From assembly GCA_045533895.1 (NCBI GenBank), contig JAZSIT010000003.1, positions 1 through 11,834 of the forward strand: 11,834 nt of DNA. Direction: 5' to 3'. Of this stretch, positions 1 to 5,821 are shown piece by piece. Each line of letters opens with the position of its first letter. The stretch's first letter is position 1. Under the pieces are notes generated by a model that saw only the letters and a list, made by a program, of their open reading frames with translations, did not search any database and had not been told where the DNA came from. The translations under genes and the position numbers were made by a program. The stretch comes from SFLA01 sp045533895. Its GTDB lineage: Bacteria > Bacillota > Clostridia > Oscillospirales > CAG-382.

Positions 1-3
1 TTG

Positions 4-600
4 TTATAACACAGAAATTGCGGCGGTAAGTGCTGCCGTTATCTGCTTTTTTTCAAGAAAAGGATGTGTGTCTTTTGCTTGGCAGGGTAAAAAGGGAACA
101 TGTATAAACCCAACTAACACCTTTGTGTCTCTGTAATGGTGAAGCAGGGAATACATCAGGTCGTTGCATACAAAGGTTCCTGCAGAATAGGATAAACTGC
201 TTGGAATTCCCAATTCACTTATGGCGTTCACCATATTTTTTACCGGCAGGGTAGAAAAATAAGCGGCGGGTCCGTCCGCAACACAAGGGGTGTCAACAGG
301 CGTATTTCCTCGGTTATCGGGAATCCTTGCGTCTCTTAAATTTATCGCCACAGCCTCCGGCGTTACACCTTTTCGCCCTCCTGCCTGACCTACGCATAGG
401 ATAATATCGGGGGCATATTTTTCCGCCTCTGTCAAAACGGTTTTTACCGCTTCTCCGAAAACGGTGGGGACGCATAATTTTATTATACGGCAGTCGCCCA
501 GAATGTCCGGTAAATCCTTTATCGCTTCATAAGAAGGGTTAATGCTTTCTCCGCCAAAAGGGTCAAAACCGGTTATAAGTAATGTCTTCTTAAAACTCAT
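4..600 (-). CDS. pcp: Pyroglutamyl-peptidase I (pyrrolidone-carboxylate peptidase)
   Basis: Cytosolic cysteine peptidase (family C15) that removes an N-terminal pyroglutamate from peptides. The 198-residue product opens with LLITGFDPFGGESINPS, the family's N-terminal signature. The catalytic triad is visible: Glu82 (in GVTPEAVAINLRDARIPDN), Cys145 (in SAGTFVCNDLMY) and His167 (in VGFIHVPFLP). Length is slightly under the usual 200-215, with no missing core element. The ATG at 598-600 lies inside the end of the upstream cotH-like gene, an 11-nt overlap, so the two are surely co-transcribed and probably translationally coupled. The Shine-Dalgarno is only a weak GAGAG-like stretch, which fits coupling. 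The stop is at 4-6, so the gene is complete; whatever follows it lies outside the window. Confidence 0.96.
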   Translation of the reverse strand: MSFKKTLLITGFDPFGGESINPSYEAIKDLPDILGDCRIIKLCVPTVFGEAVKTVLTEAEKYAPDIILCVGQAGGRKGVTPEAVAINLRDARIPDNRGNTPVDTPCVADGPAAYFSTLPVKNMVNAISELGIPSSLSYSAGTFVCNDLMYSLLHHYRDTKVLVGFIHVPFLPCQAKDTHPFLEKKQITAALTAAISVL

Positions 601-2554
601 TGTTTATTCTCTCATCAAGATATTGCCAGCGTGTGTTAATAAACTCGCGCAGGTAATCCACCTGCTTTTCATAGGTATCATACTTTGTGGGGCTTACGTT
701 GCCCATACCAATCTGCTGTGTCATAATATCCCAAAGTTCAAAGTTATACTGCTGGGAGCCGTCCAGAAGCGCGGATTGATTGTCTATAGAGCTTAAGGCA
801 ACCTGCTTCAGCTCATCCTTTTTCTCGTTCCAGCGTTCCTTTACGGCGGAAGTAAAAGCGGGATATTTTATAAGATAATTTATCCAGTTTTCTGTTACGT
901 AAACGTATGTGGATTCTGTGGTACAGAACCCGTCGTAGTTTCTTATATCGCCCTGATGGTTTCCGAATGCCATATCAAAATCCCACACGGGGCCAAGCAT
1001 AAGCTTACCGCCTGCCCGTTTCCACATATAACAGCTTCTGTGGAAGCAGGATTCGGTGTTAAAGGTAAGCTCCGCCACTATAAACCAGTCCACCCAAGCG
1101 TCGAGGTCGATATAATCCTGCCAGTTTTGGTCGGTCATAACAGCGTTTTCCATCGCCAGAATATATTGCTTTGCGTAGGTGAATTCGGGTGTGTTCTTGG
1201 TTTCGCTTTTTGGCTCCTTAACGTATATTCGTATAACCTTCTTGGCATCAAAATAATCGCGGTTGTATACGTTCTCGCCGTCGAAATCCCAGCCCACCTC
1301 TATAAGGAAGCCTATGTCAAGCCCGCCAAAGGTGTTGGGCTGGTCGCCCTCAATATCCGTAAAATCCAGTCTGCCGCCGCCTTCCTCAATCTTGTCTGCA
1401 AAGGAATAAACGCCCTTGTATTCTCCGTTTATATACAGATTCACCGAAAAATGTGTCGAGGTAAACTCCAAGCCGTCCATAACAGACGCTATCTCGTGAG
1501 CCACTGCGTTTCGGATAAGTGTCTTGTCTGCGTAGTTTCCGGTAAGCACCCAATCGCGGTTTTCGGGTAATCCGAAAAGTGACGCACCCTTATCAAGCTT
1601 AATACGGTAGGATTTCTTGGGAAAAGCGTTCCAAGATGCGTTTCCTCTGCCCCGTATCTGCAGTTGGTATTCTACACCGTCCAGTATCATTTTACCGTTT
1701 ACGTAGTTTTCCTTTGAGTTAATAGGTGCGTTTCCGTCGGTATATATCTGCATTACAGGCACGCCGTAGGAAATCCGTTCCCCTTTCAGCAAAAACACTC
1801 GTTGCTTTCCTTGACTGTCGGTAAAGGTTATGTTGTGCTCTTTGGTAAGGTCATATTCCTTTTCTTCGCTTGCGCCCTTTGTGCTTATGGTAAGAGATGC
1901 GCTCTTTAAGTCCTTATCGCTTGCGGAGAGAGGAAAACCCAATGTTATCACGTTACCGCGGACAGAAAATTGAGTATCCATTTCCTTTACGGAAATGCTG
2001 TCAATATTTATTTTTCCCTTTCCTCCAAGAGTATTATATTCCTTGCCGTTAAAGGTCTTTACGTTGCAAAAACACAGTATGTCCCTTTCCTCGGGCGTGT
2101 TTTCTCCTTCCCACACAATATCGCATTCCGGCGCGTCGATAGTAAGCAGACCGCTTGAAAAAAGTGATTTTGTGCTGCTTTTAATACGGATTTCCGTCGT
2201 TTCGTCGGTAACTACAACAATACCGTATTGGGATTTTTGAGGCAAACTATCGGCAGTGTAGAATATATTTATGGGTCTTTCAAAAACCGCGTTTTCGGTA
2301 AGGGAAAGGGGAGCGGTCATACAAATGGTGGGAATGCCCTCGTAATCACCGAAATCAATGTTTTTAAGTTCCTCTTCGTTGGAAACAAGAAATATACCGT
2401 CGTCCTCATCGGGGATTTCGACTATTGATATCTCTTCTTCAGAGCTTTCGTTAACAACCTGCTTGCTTTCGTCAATGGGGGCGTTAAGCACCACATCGCA
2501 CCCTGCAAAAAAGACAAAGGTTAAGCATAATATAACGGAAATTATTTTTTTCAT
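590..2554 (-). CDS. CotH-family protein kinase-like lipoprotein
   Basis: 654 residues. The N-terminus (basic MKK, hydrophobic stretch, lipobox FAGC with Cys19) is a lipoprotein signal, so the protein should sit on the outer face of the membrane. Residues about 20-290 are beta-rich and not recognised, ending in the VMQIYTDGNAPINSKENYVNG stretch that often precedes CotH domains. The CotH domain covers about 295-565: RGRGNASW at 301-308 followed by PKKSYRIKL, then DWVLTGNYADKTLIRN, then LYINGEYKGVYSFADKIE, then GPVWDFDMAF at 521-530, with Asp525 and Asp527 matching the metal-binding/catalytic region. Bacillus subtilis CotH is an atypical kinase acting on spore-coat proteins; this secreted lipoprotein form need not act in spores, and its substrate is unknown. 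I chose the ATG at 2554 over one 24 nt upstream because GGGAGGAG sits just before it (2559-2566) and would be inside the longer reading. Confidence 0.9.
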   Translation of the reverse strand: MKKIISVILCLTFVFFAGCDVVLNAPIDESKQVVNESSEEEISIVEIPDEDDGIFLVSNEEELKNIDFGDYEGIPTICMTAPLSLTENAVFERPINIFYTADSLPQKSQYGIVVVTDETTEIRIKSSTKSLFSSGLLTIDAPECDIVWEGENTPEERDILCFCNVKTFNGKEYNTLGGKGKINIDSISVKEMDTQFSVRGNVITLGFPLSASDKDLKSASLTISTKGASEEKEYDLTKEHNITFTDSQGKQRVFLLKGERISYGVPVMQIYTDGNAPINSKENYVNGKMILDGVEYQLQIRGRGNASWNAFPKKSYRIKLDKGASLFGLPENRDWVLTGNYADKTLIRNAVAHEIASVMDGLEFTSTHFSVNLYINGEYKGVYSFADKIEEGGGRLDFTDIEGDQPNTFGGLDIGFLIEVGWDFDGENVYNRDYFDAKKVIRIYVKEPKSETKNTPEFTYAKQYILAMENAVMTDQNWQDYIDLDAWVDWFIVAELTFNTESCFHRSCYMWKRAGGKLMLGPVWDFDMAFGNHQGDIRNYDGFCTTESTYVYVTENWINYLIKYPAFTSAVKERWNEKKDELKQVALSSIDNQSALLDGSQQYNFELWDIMTQQIGMGNVSPTKYDTYEKQVDYLREFINTRWQYLDERINNEF

Positions 2555-2558
2555 TTTT

Positions 2559-2566
2559 CTCCTCCC
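2559..2566 (-). promoter_or_regulatory. Ribosome binding site fixing the cotH-like start
   Basis: On the minus strand GGGAGGAG is followed by AAAA and the ATG at 2554. The AGG-rich core is about 6 nt from the start. An in-frame ATG at 2578 would place this site inside the coding region and would add hydrophilic residues before the lipoprotein signal, so the shorter start is preferred. Confidence 0.85.
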
Positions 2567-2593
2567 GTTATTTGTCAATAATAGGTATGAATA

Positions 2594-2622
2594 ATTTTAA
2601 CATATCCCTACTGCGGTGTCAA
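2594..2622 (-). promoter_or_regulatory. Sigma-A promoter of the cotH-pcp unit
   Basis: Read on the minus strand: TTGACA (2617-2622), a 17-bp spacer, and TAAAAT (2594-2599), with TG one base before the -10 (extended -10). Only one base differs from consensus. It lies 40 nt upstream of the cotH-like start and is back to back with the promoter of the plus-strand gene; the two -35 boxes are 10 bp apart. Confidence 0.85.
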
Positions 2623-2632
2623 GACCGTGGTA

Positions 2633-2662
2633 TTGACAAGGTTTTGAGGGTTGTGATATAAT
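2633..2662 (+). promoter_or_regulatory. Consensus sigma-A promoter of the membrane protein gene
   Basis: TTGACA (2633-2638), an 18-bp spacer and TATAAT (2657-2662), preceded by TG at 2654-2655 (extended -10). Both hexamers match consensus exactly. Transcription should begin near 2669, leaving a leader of only about 17 nt before the GTG at 2686. Confidence 0.87.
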
Positions 2663-2685
2663 CGTGGGAAAGGTAGGTGCTTTTT

Positions 2686-3654
2686 GTGGAAGCGAAGAAG
2701 ATATATAATAATTATAAAAGAGGTAATGCGCTCCTTTTGCTGGGCTTTGCGCTGGCAGTAGTGCTTTTTACTCTGCTTGGATTTTATATAGCTGCTGTTG
2801 CTGTGTTTGGCGTGTATATTATTTTTATGCGCCGCTTTACGGCACGTAGGTATGAAAAAAATATTCTTTCAATTTTGTTTGTAGACCTTGACGGCAAGAA
2901 ATATAAATCCGTCATCGCTTGTGATAAACACGCAAAAGCCCAGTGGGAATATCTGTATGCGTGTATGTATTCCGGCGATTACGATGAGGTGATAAGCTTC
3001 TGCACCGCCGCTCTGGACCGCAAAGTTAACGAGGGTATAAAGTGCGTTATGTATCTGCATCTGGCAAAGGCGTATTTTGAAACTGATGACAGAGAAAACC
3101 TTCGCCGCGTTTGCGTGGATTACAGAAGTCTTGTGGAGACTTCTAAAAACCGCGAACAGCTCCTCAGCGGAAGCGTCAATCATATAGATATGTACGAAAG
3201 ATTTCTCGGCGGCGATTACGAGGGCGCCCTTACCTTAAATGAGGACAGATACGAGCCTGAAGGAGAGTATACCGCCAAGCTCAATAATTCCGGCGTGTTG
3301 TTTTATTCCGCCCTTCTTCTTTTCCGCGGCGGCGACCCCGAGCAGGCAAAGGGTTTGTTTGAACAGATAGTTGCAGACTATCCCAATCTTGCGGCGGCAG
3401 ATATTGCAAAACGCCACCTCGAATATATTGACGGCAAAACAGATACCCTCTGTCTTCCCTGTGCAAAGGCGGAGGAAAGCACCTGCAACGCTATGCGTGA
3501 TGCATACAAGCGCTTTATGCGTATCAACCGTATAAAGCAGTGTGCCATAATCATCATCACCATCGCGGCGTTCTTTCTGGCACTTTTTGTTGCCCCAAAG
3601 GAGGGTGCCGAGGAAAGTACCGCGGCTTTGCTTAACGTAATTAAAACCATATAA
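2686..3654 (+). CDS. Membrane protein with TPR-like soluble domain, function unknown
   Basis: 322 residues; I do not recognise the family. Residues about 15-48 are almost continuously hydrophobic (two closely spaced membrane helices), followed by a basic stretch (RRFTARRYEK). A soluble part of about 230 residues is helical with TPR-like spacing (YLYACMYSGDYDEVISFCTAAL, MYLHLAKAYFETDDRENLRRV, LFYSALLLFRGGDPEQAKGLFEQIVADYPN). A third membrane helix is at about 286-304 with a short tail. The basic residues after the hairpin suggest that the repeats are cytoplasmic, so it may be a membrane-anchored scaffold; that is inference. Start: AGGTAGG at 2671-2677 stands 8 nt before the GTG at 2686; an in-frame GTG at 2677 overlaps that site and is poorly placed. 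It has its own strong promoter and double terminator, so it appears monocistronic. Confidence 0.75.
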   Translation: MEAKKIYNNYKRGNALLLLGFALAVVLFTLLGFYIAAVAVFGVYIIFMRRFTARRYEKNILSILFVDLDGKKYKSVIACDKHAKAQWEYLYACMYSGDYDEVISFCTAALDRKVNEGIKCVMYLHLAKAYFETDDRENLRRVCVDYRSLVETSKNREQLLSGSVNHIDMYERFLGGDYEGALTLNEDRYEPEGEYTAKLNNSGVLFYSALLLFRGGDPEQAKGLFEQIVADYPNLAAADIAKRHLEYIDGKTDTLCLPCAKAEESTCNAMRDAYKRFMRINRIKQCAIIIITIAAFFLALFVAPKEGAEESTAALLNVIKTI

Positions 3655-3666
3655 CACTTTCAGAGT

Positions 3667-3694
3667 AAAGACCCTGTATAAAGCAGGGTCTTTT
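3667..3694 (+). terminator. Rho-independent terminator 1 after the membrane protein gene
   Basis: Perfect 10-bp stem AAAGACCCTG (3667-3676) with CAGGGTCTTT (3684-3693), a 7-nt loop and a short run of T. It begins 13 nt after the stop codon. Confidence 0.88.
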
Positions 3695-3705
3695 GTTGTC
3701 GGGGT

Positions 3706-3740
3706 CCCCAAGAAGCCGCATGCTTCTTGGGGTGATTTTT
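3706..3740 (+). terminator. Rho-independent terminator 2 (tandem)
   Basis: Perfect 11-bp stem CCCCAAGAAGC (3706-3716) with GCTTCTTGGGG (3722-3732), a 5-nt loop, then TGATTTTTTG. It follows the first terminator by only 12 nt and insulates the spo0A-like gene from upstream transcription. Confidence 0.85.
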
Positions 3741-3777
3741 TGTTTTAGTCTTTTTTGTCTTATTATGTATTCTTTTG

Positions 3778-3868
3778 TTGCCAATTGTCGTAAAAAGTTG
3801 GCAAAAATATGAAGAAATTGGCAAAAAACTATTGCCAAAACCTGGCAGATATGCTATAATTTTGGCAA
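3778..3868. repeat. Cluster of TTGGCAA/TTGCCAA half-sites over the spo0A-like promoter
   Basis: Five exact copies of the heptamer occur in 91 bp: TTGCCAA at 3778-3784 and 3832-3838, and TTGGCAA at 3798-3804, 3818-3824 and 3862-3868. A sixth, weaker copy (CTGGCAG) is at 3842-3848. The first three start exactly 20 bp apart, about two helical turns, and the copies at 3798 and 3818 are each followed by an A-tract, so the DNA may be curved. One inverted copy supplies the -35 hexamer and another starts 2 nt after the -10. I infer a multi-site operator for an unknown protein. Confidence 0.65.
3832..3860 (+). promoter_or_regulatory. Sigma-A promoter of the spo0A-like gene
   Basis: TTGCCA (3832-3837), a 17-bp spacer and TATAAT (3855-3860), preceded by TG at 3852-3853 (extended -10). 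The predicted start of transcription is near 3867, giving a leader of about 40 nt. The -35 is itself part of a TTGCCAA half-site. A near-match to the Spo0A box (TGTCGTA, 6 of 7 to TGTCGAA) at 3786-3792 lies about 75-80 bp upstream of the transcription start. Confidence 0.82.
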
Positions 3869-3907
3869 ACATAAAAACATACGGGTATTGAAAGGATGTA
3901 TTTGTAA

Positions 3908-4684
3908 ATGGAAAAACTTAAGACAAGGGCAAGAGTCTTTATTGCTGATGGGTCGGCAGAGTTCAGATCTCAGTGTATACAACACCTCCGTCCCAGAGGC
4001 GTGGAAATTGTGGGCGAGGCATCCGACGGCAGGGACGCTTTCGCGCGGATATGCCGCACAAAACCAAACGTTGTCATAAGCGAATTATATTTAAGCCTGT
4101 TGGACGGTGCAGGACTTATAAAGGAGTGCCGCAAACAGCTCGGCGAATCCTGTCCGGCATTTATAATGCTGTCCTCCTTTAATTCAGAGGAGCTTTTCGA
4201 GGAATGCTGCGAGGCAGGGGCATCATATTGTATGATCAAGCCGCCGGATTACACCACGCTGGCAGAAAGAGTAGTACGTCTTGCAGATAAATCCCGCAGA
4301 ATACGTGTAAGAGCCAACGATGAAAACGACCTCGAAGCGCAGGTGACAAAAATAATACATCAAATCGGCGTTCCTGCTCATATTAAGGGATATCAGTATC
4401 TACGTACGGCAATAATAATGGCGATAAACGATAACGAGATTATCAATTCGGTAACCAAAGTGCTGTATCCGTCCGTTGCAAAGAAATATGGAACTACATC
4501 CTCCAGAGTGGAGCGTGCAATCCGCCACGCCATCGAAGTAGCTTGGGACAGGGGCGACCTTGACGTGCTAAACTCTTTCTTCGGCTACACGGTGCAGAAC
4601 TCCCGCGGTAAGCCTACCAATTCCGAATTTATCGCTATGATTGCAGACAACCTCCGACTTAAAAACAAAGCTCTCACAGTTTAA
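3908..4684 (+). CDS. Spo0A-family transcription factor with a degenerate receiver domain
   Basis: 258 residues, close to the usual 260-270 of Spo0A. Residues 143-252 match the Spo0A DNA-binding domain strongly (IIHQIGVPAHIKGYQYLR, SSRVERAIRHAIEVAW, FGYTV, KPTNSEFIAMIADNLRL), with the helix-turn-helix near 188-213. Residues 8-125 have a receiver fold, but the active site is altered. The acidic pair is Asp14-Gly15 instead of Asp-Asp. The phosphorylated Asp is Glu59 (VVISELYLSLLDG against VLVLDIIMPHLDG in B. subtilis), and the MP after it is gone. Ser89 and Lys111 still match the conserved Thr/Ser and Lys. Normal phosphorelay activation is therefore doubtful; the Glu may mimic phosphorylation. 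The gene stands alone, not beside spoIVB as is usual for the main spo0A, so it may be a paralogue. The ATG follows AAAGGA (3891-3896) by 11 nt and an in-frame stop precedes it. Confidence 0.92.
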   Translation: MEKLKTRARVFIADGSAEFRSQCIQHLRPRGVEIVGEASDGRDAFARICRTKPNVVISELYLSLLDGAGLIKECRKQLGESCPAFIMLSSFNSEELFEECCEAGASYCMIKPPDYTTLAERVVRLADKSRRIRVRANDENDLEAQVTKIIHQIGVPAHIKGYQYLRTAIIMAINDNEIINSVTKVLYPSVAKKYGTTSSRVERAIRHAIEVAWDRGDLDVLNSFFGYTVQNSRGKPTNSEFIAMIADNLRLKNKALTV

Positions 4685-4706
4685 TAAAAAATTTCCTTTG
4701 TTTTTT
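4661..4706 (+). terminator. Weak possible terminator after the spo0A-like gene
   Basis: AAAAACAAAG (4661-4670) can pair perfectly with CTTTGTTTTT (4696-4705), followed by another T. The stem is AT-rich, its loop is 25 nt and it starts inside the coding end, so termination would be inefficient at best. No better hairpin is visible before the perR promoter. Confidence 0.28.
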
Positions 4707-4717
4707 GCATTTTGCTA

Positions 4718-4745
4718 TTGACATTTGGAAAAATTTGGATATACT
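4718..4745 (+). promoter_or_regulatory. Sigma-A promoter of the perR-rbr operon
   Basis: TTGACA (4718-4723), a 16-bp spacer and TATACT (4740-4745). The -10 overlaps the first of two palindromes (4742-4755), so a protein bound there would exclude RNA polymerase. Confidence 0.83.
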
Positions 4746-4765
4746 AATATTAGTAACTATTACTA
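4742..4765. promoter_or_regulatory. Overlapping palindromic operator, probable PerR box
   Basis: TACTAATATTAGTA (4742-4755) is a perfect 14-bp palindrome. TAGTAA-CTA-TTACTA (4751-4765) is a second perfect inverted repeat sharing TAGTA with the first. AT-rich, interleaved palindromes of this size are typical of Fur/PerR-family operators, although the match to the B. subtilis Per box (TTATAATNATTATAA) is only partial. The location over the -10 and the transcription start, directly before a PerR-like gene, points to autorepression. Confidence 0.72.
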
Positions 4766-4779
4766 CTTTGGAGGTGCGA

Positions 4780-5148
4780 ATGTCAAAACAGCGAGACGCC
4801 ATACTTTCAGCCGTGCGCGAAAGCTGTTCGCATCCGGATGCAGACAGTATCTGCGCAAGGGTGCGGGCGGATATACCCAATATATCCCTTGGCACGGTGT
4901 ACCGCAATCTGGGCAAGCTGGCAGAGGAAGGGATAATACGCAGAATTTCCGTCCCCTCCGGTGCAGACAGGTTTGATAAAACCATCTGTCCCCACGGGCA
5001 TATCGTCTGCCCCGTGTGCGGCGACGTGAGCGACCTTCCTTCTCAAGTGACCAACGCTTTGGAGATTGTTCTGGGCGAGCGTTGTTCATACGAGCTCACT
5101 GTGCGCAGAGAGTGCAATGAATGTAAAAAACTTAAATTAACTGTATAA
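4780..5148 (+). CDS. perR: PerR-type peroxide-sensing repressor (Fur family)
   Basis: 122 residues, short for the family (usually 140-150) but with the core complete. A winged helix covers about 20-55 (ADSICARV..PNISLGTVYRNLGKLAEEGII). The regulatory metal ligands of PerR align with His18, Asp66, His72, His74 and Asp85, and the four structural-zinc cysteines are Cys77, Cys80, Cys112 and Cys115. In PerR, iron-catalysed oxidation of the histidines releases the repressor when peroxide is present; Asp66 is the residue that favours PerR over Fur. The truncation is mainly at the N-terminus, before the helix-turn-helix. The start is ATG 4780, 5 nt after GGAGG (4770-4774); a longer reading upstream would cross the promoter and operator. 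It is followed 15 nt later by rubrerythrin, a typical PerR target. Confidence 0.9.
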   Translation: MSKQRDAILSAVRESCSHPDADSICARVRADIPNISLGTVYRNLGKLAEEGIIRRISVPSGADRFDKTICPHGHIVCPVCGDVSDLPSQVTNALEIVLGERCSYELTVRRECNECKKLKLTV

Positions 5149-5163
5149 AAAAGGAGAAACACA

Positions 5164-5697
5164 ATGAACATCAAAGGAACCAAAACCGAGCAGAATCTTA
5201 TGACCGCTTTCGCAGGCGAATCTCAGGCAAGAAACAAGTACACCTATTTTGCATCTGTAGCACGCAAGGAAGGCTACGTTCAGATCGCAAACATTTTTGA
5301 AGAAACCGCAAACAATGAGAAGGAACACGCAAAAATGTGGTTCAAGCTTCTCGGCGGTATCGGTAATACCGAAACCAACCTTGAAGAAGCTGCTGCAGGC
5401 GAAAACTATGAGTGGACCGATATGTATGCAACCTTCGCTAAAGAAGCTCGCGAAGAAGGCTTCGAGGCTATCGCAAAGCTGTTCGACGGCGTTGCTGCTA
5501 TCGAAAAAGAGCACGAAGAGAGATACAGAAAGCTCCTCAACAACTGCAAAGAAGGTCTTGTATTCAGCAAGGAAGGCGATACTATTTGGGAATGCCTTAA
5601 CTGCGGCCACGTAGTTATCGGTAAGAAGGCTCCTAACGTATGTCCTGTTTGTGCACATCCTCAGGCATACTTTGCAGAGAAAAAGATCAACTATTAA
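5164..5697 (+). CDS. rbr: Rubrerythrin
   Basis: Cytoplasmic non-haem iron peroxidase of anaerobes that reduces hydrogen peroxide to water with electrons from rubredoxin-type donors. 177 residues. The ferritin-like diiron domain (1-130) shows Glu19 (AGESQARNKY), Glu52 with His55 (NEKEHAKMW), Glu94 and Glu97 (KEAREEGF), and Glu114 with His117 (EKEHEERY). A C-terminal rubredoxin domain binds one iron through Cys144, Cys147, Cys160 and Cys163 (WECLNCGHV, NVCPVCAHP). AAGGAG at 5151-5156 is 7 nt before the ATG. It is the second gene of the perR operon and is closed by a strong terminator. Codon choice (many GCT, TCT, AAG, CTT) looks more biased than in the neighbours, which suggests high expression. 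Confidence 0.97.
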   Translation: MNIKGTKTEQNLMTAFAGESQARNKYTYFASVARKEGYVQIANIFEETANNEKEHAKMWFKLLGGIGNTETNLEEAAAGENYEWTDMYATFAKEAREEGFEAIAKLFDGVAAIEKEHEERYRKLLNNCKEGLVFSKEGDTIWECLNCGHVVIGKKAPNVCPVCAHPQAYFAEKKINY

Positions 5698-5741
5698 TCT
5701 GAATTAATAATCACCTTGCGAGCGCTTGTGTGTTCGCAGGC

Positions 5742-5775
5742 AAATTCCCGTAGAGTTTTTCTACGGGAATTTTTT
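5742..5775 (+). terminator. Strong terminator of the perR-rbr operon
   Basis: Perfect 13-bp stem AAATTCCCGTAGA (5742-5754) with TCTACGGGAATTT (5760-5772), a 5-nt loop (GTTTT) and more T after the stem. The 44 nt between the rbr stop and this hairpin contain only an imperfect 7- to 8-bp stem (about 5714-5740) without a T-run. Confidence 0.93.
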
Positions 5776-5783
5776 GTGTTTTC

Positions 5784-5812
5784 TTGACATTATTCGGCAT
5801 ATATGCTATACT
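5784..5812 (+). promoter_or_regulatory. Sigma-A promoter of the marR-ABC operon
   Basis: TTGACA (5784-5789), a 17-bp spacer and TATACT (5807-5812), with TG at 5804-5805 (extended -10). The start of transcription should be near 5819, right before the MarR operator. The spacer holds TTCGGCA (5793-5799), a match to the reverse complement of the Spo0A box TGNCGAA. Confidence 0.87.
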
Positions 5813-5821
5813 CTGCACAAA

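Noticed and set aside
956..1570. Long plus-strand reading frame opposite the cotH-like gene
   Set aside because: It is antisense to a gene with clear CotH motifs, shows no recognisable domain, and has no good ribosome binding site; a shadow of the real frame.
3818..3836. Possible sigma-54 promoter (TTGGCA ... TTGC) upstream of the spo0A-like gene
   Set aside because: The GG and GC elements are 14 bp apart instead of the required 12, the cytosine after TGGCA is missing, and a very good sigma-A promoter overlaps the same bases.
3888..4079. Small plus-strand frame at the start of the spo0A-like gene
   Set aside because: Out of frame with a gene of certain identity; its start codon lies within the leader without a proper ribosome binding site.
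5714..5740. Imperfect hairpin between rbr and its terminator
   Set aside because: Seven to eight pairs with a bulge, no T-run and no similarity to a known RNA element; probably part of the untranslated tail.
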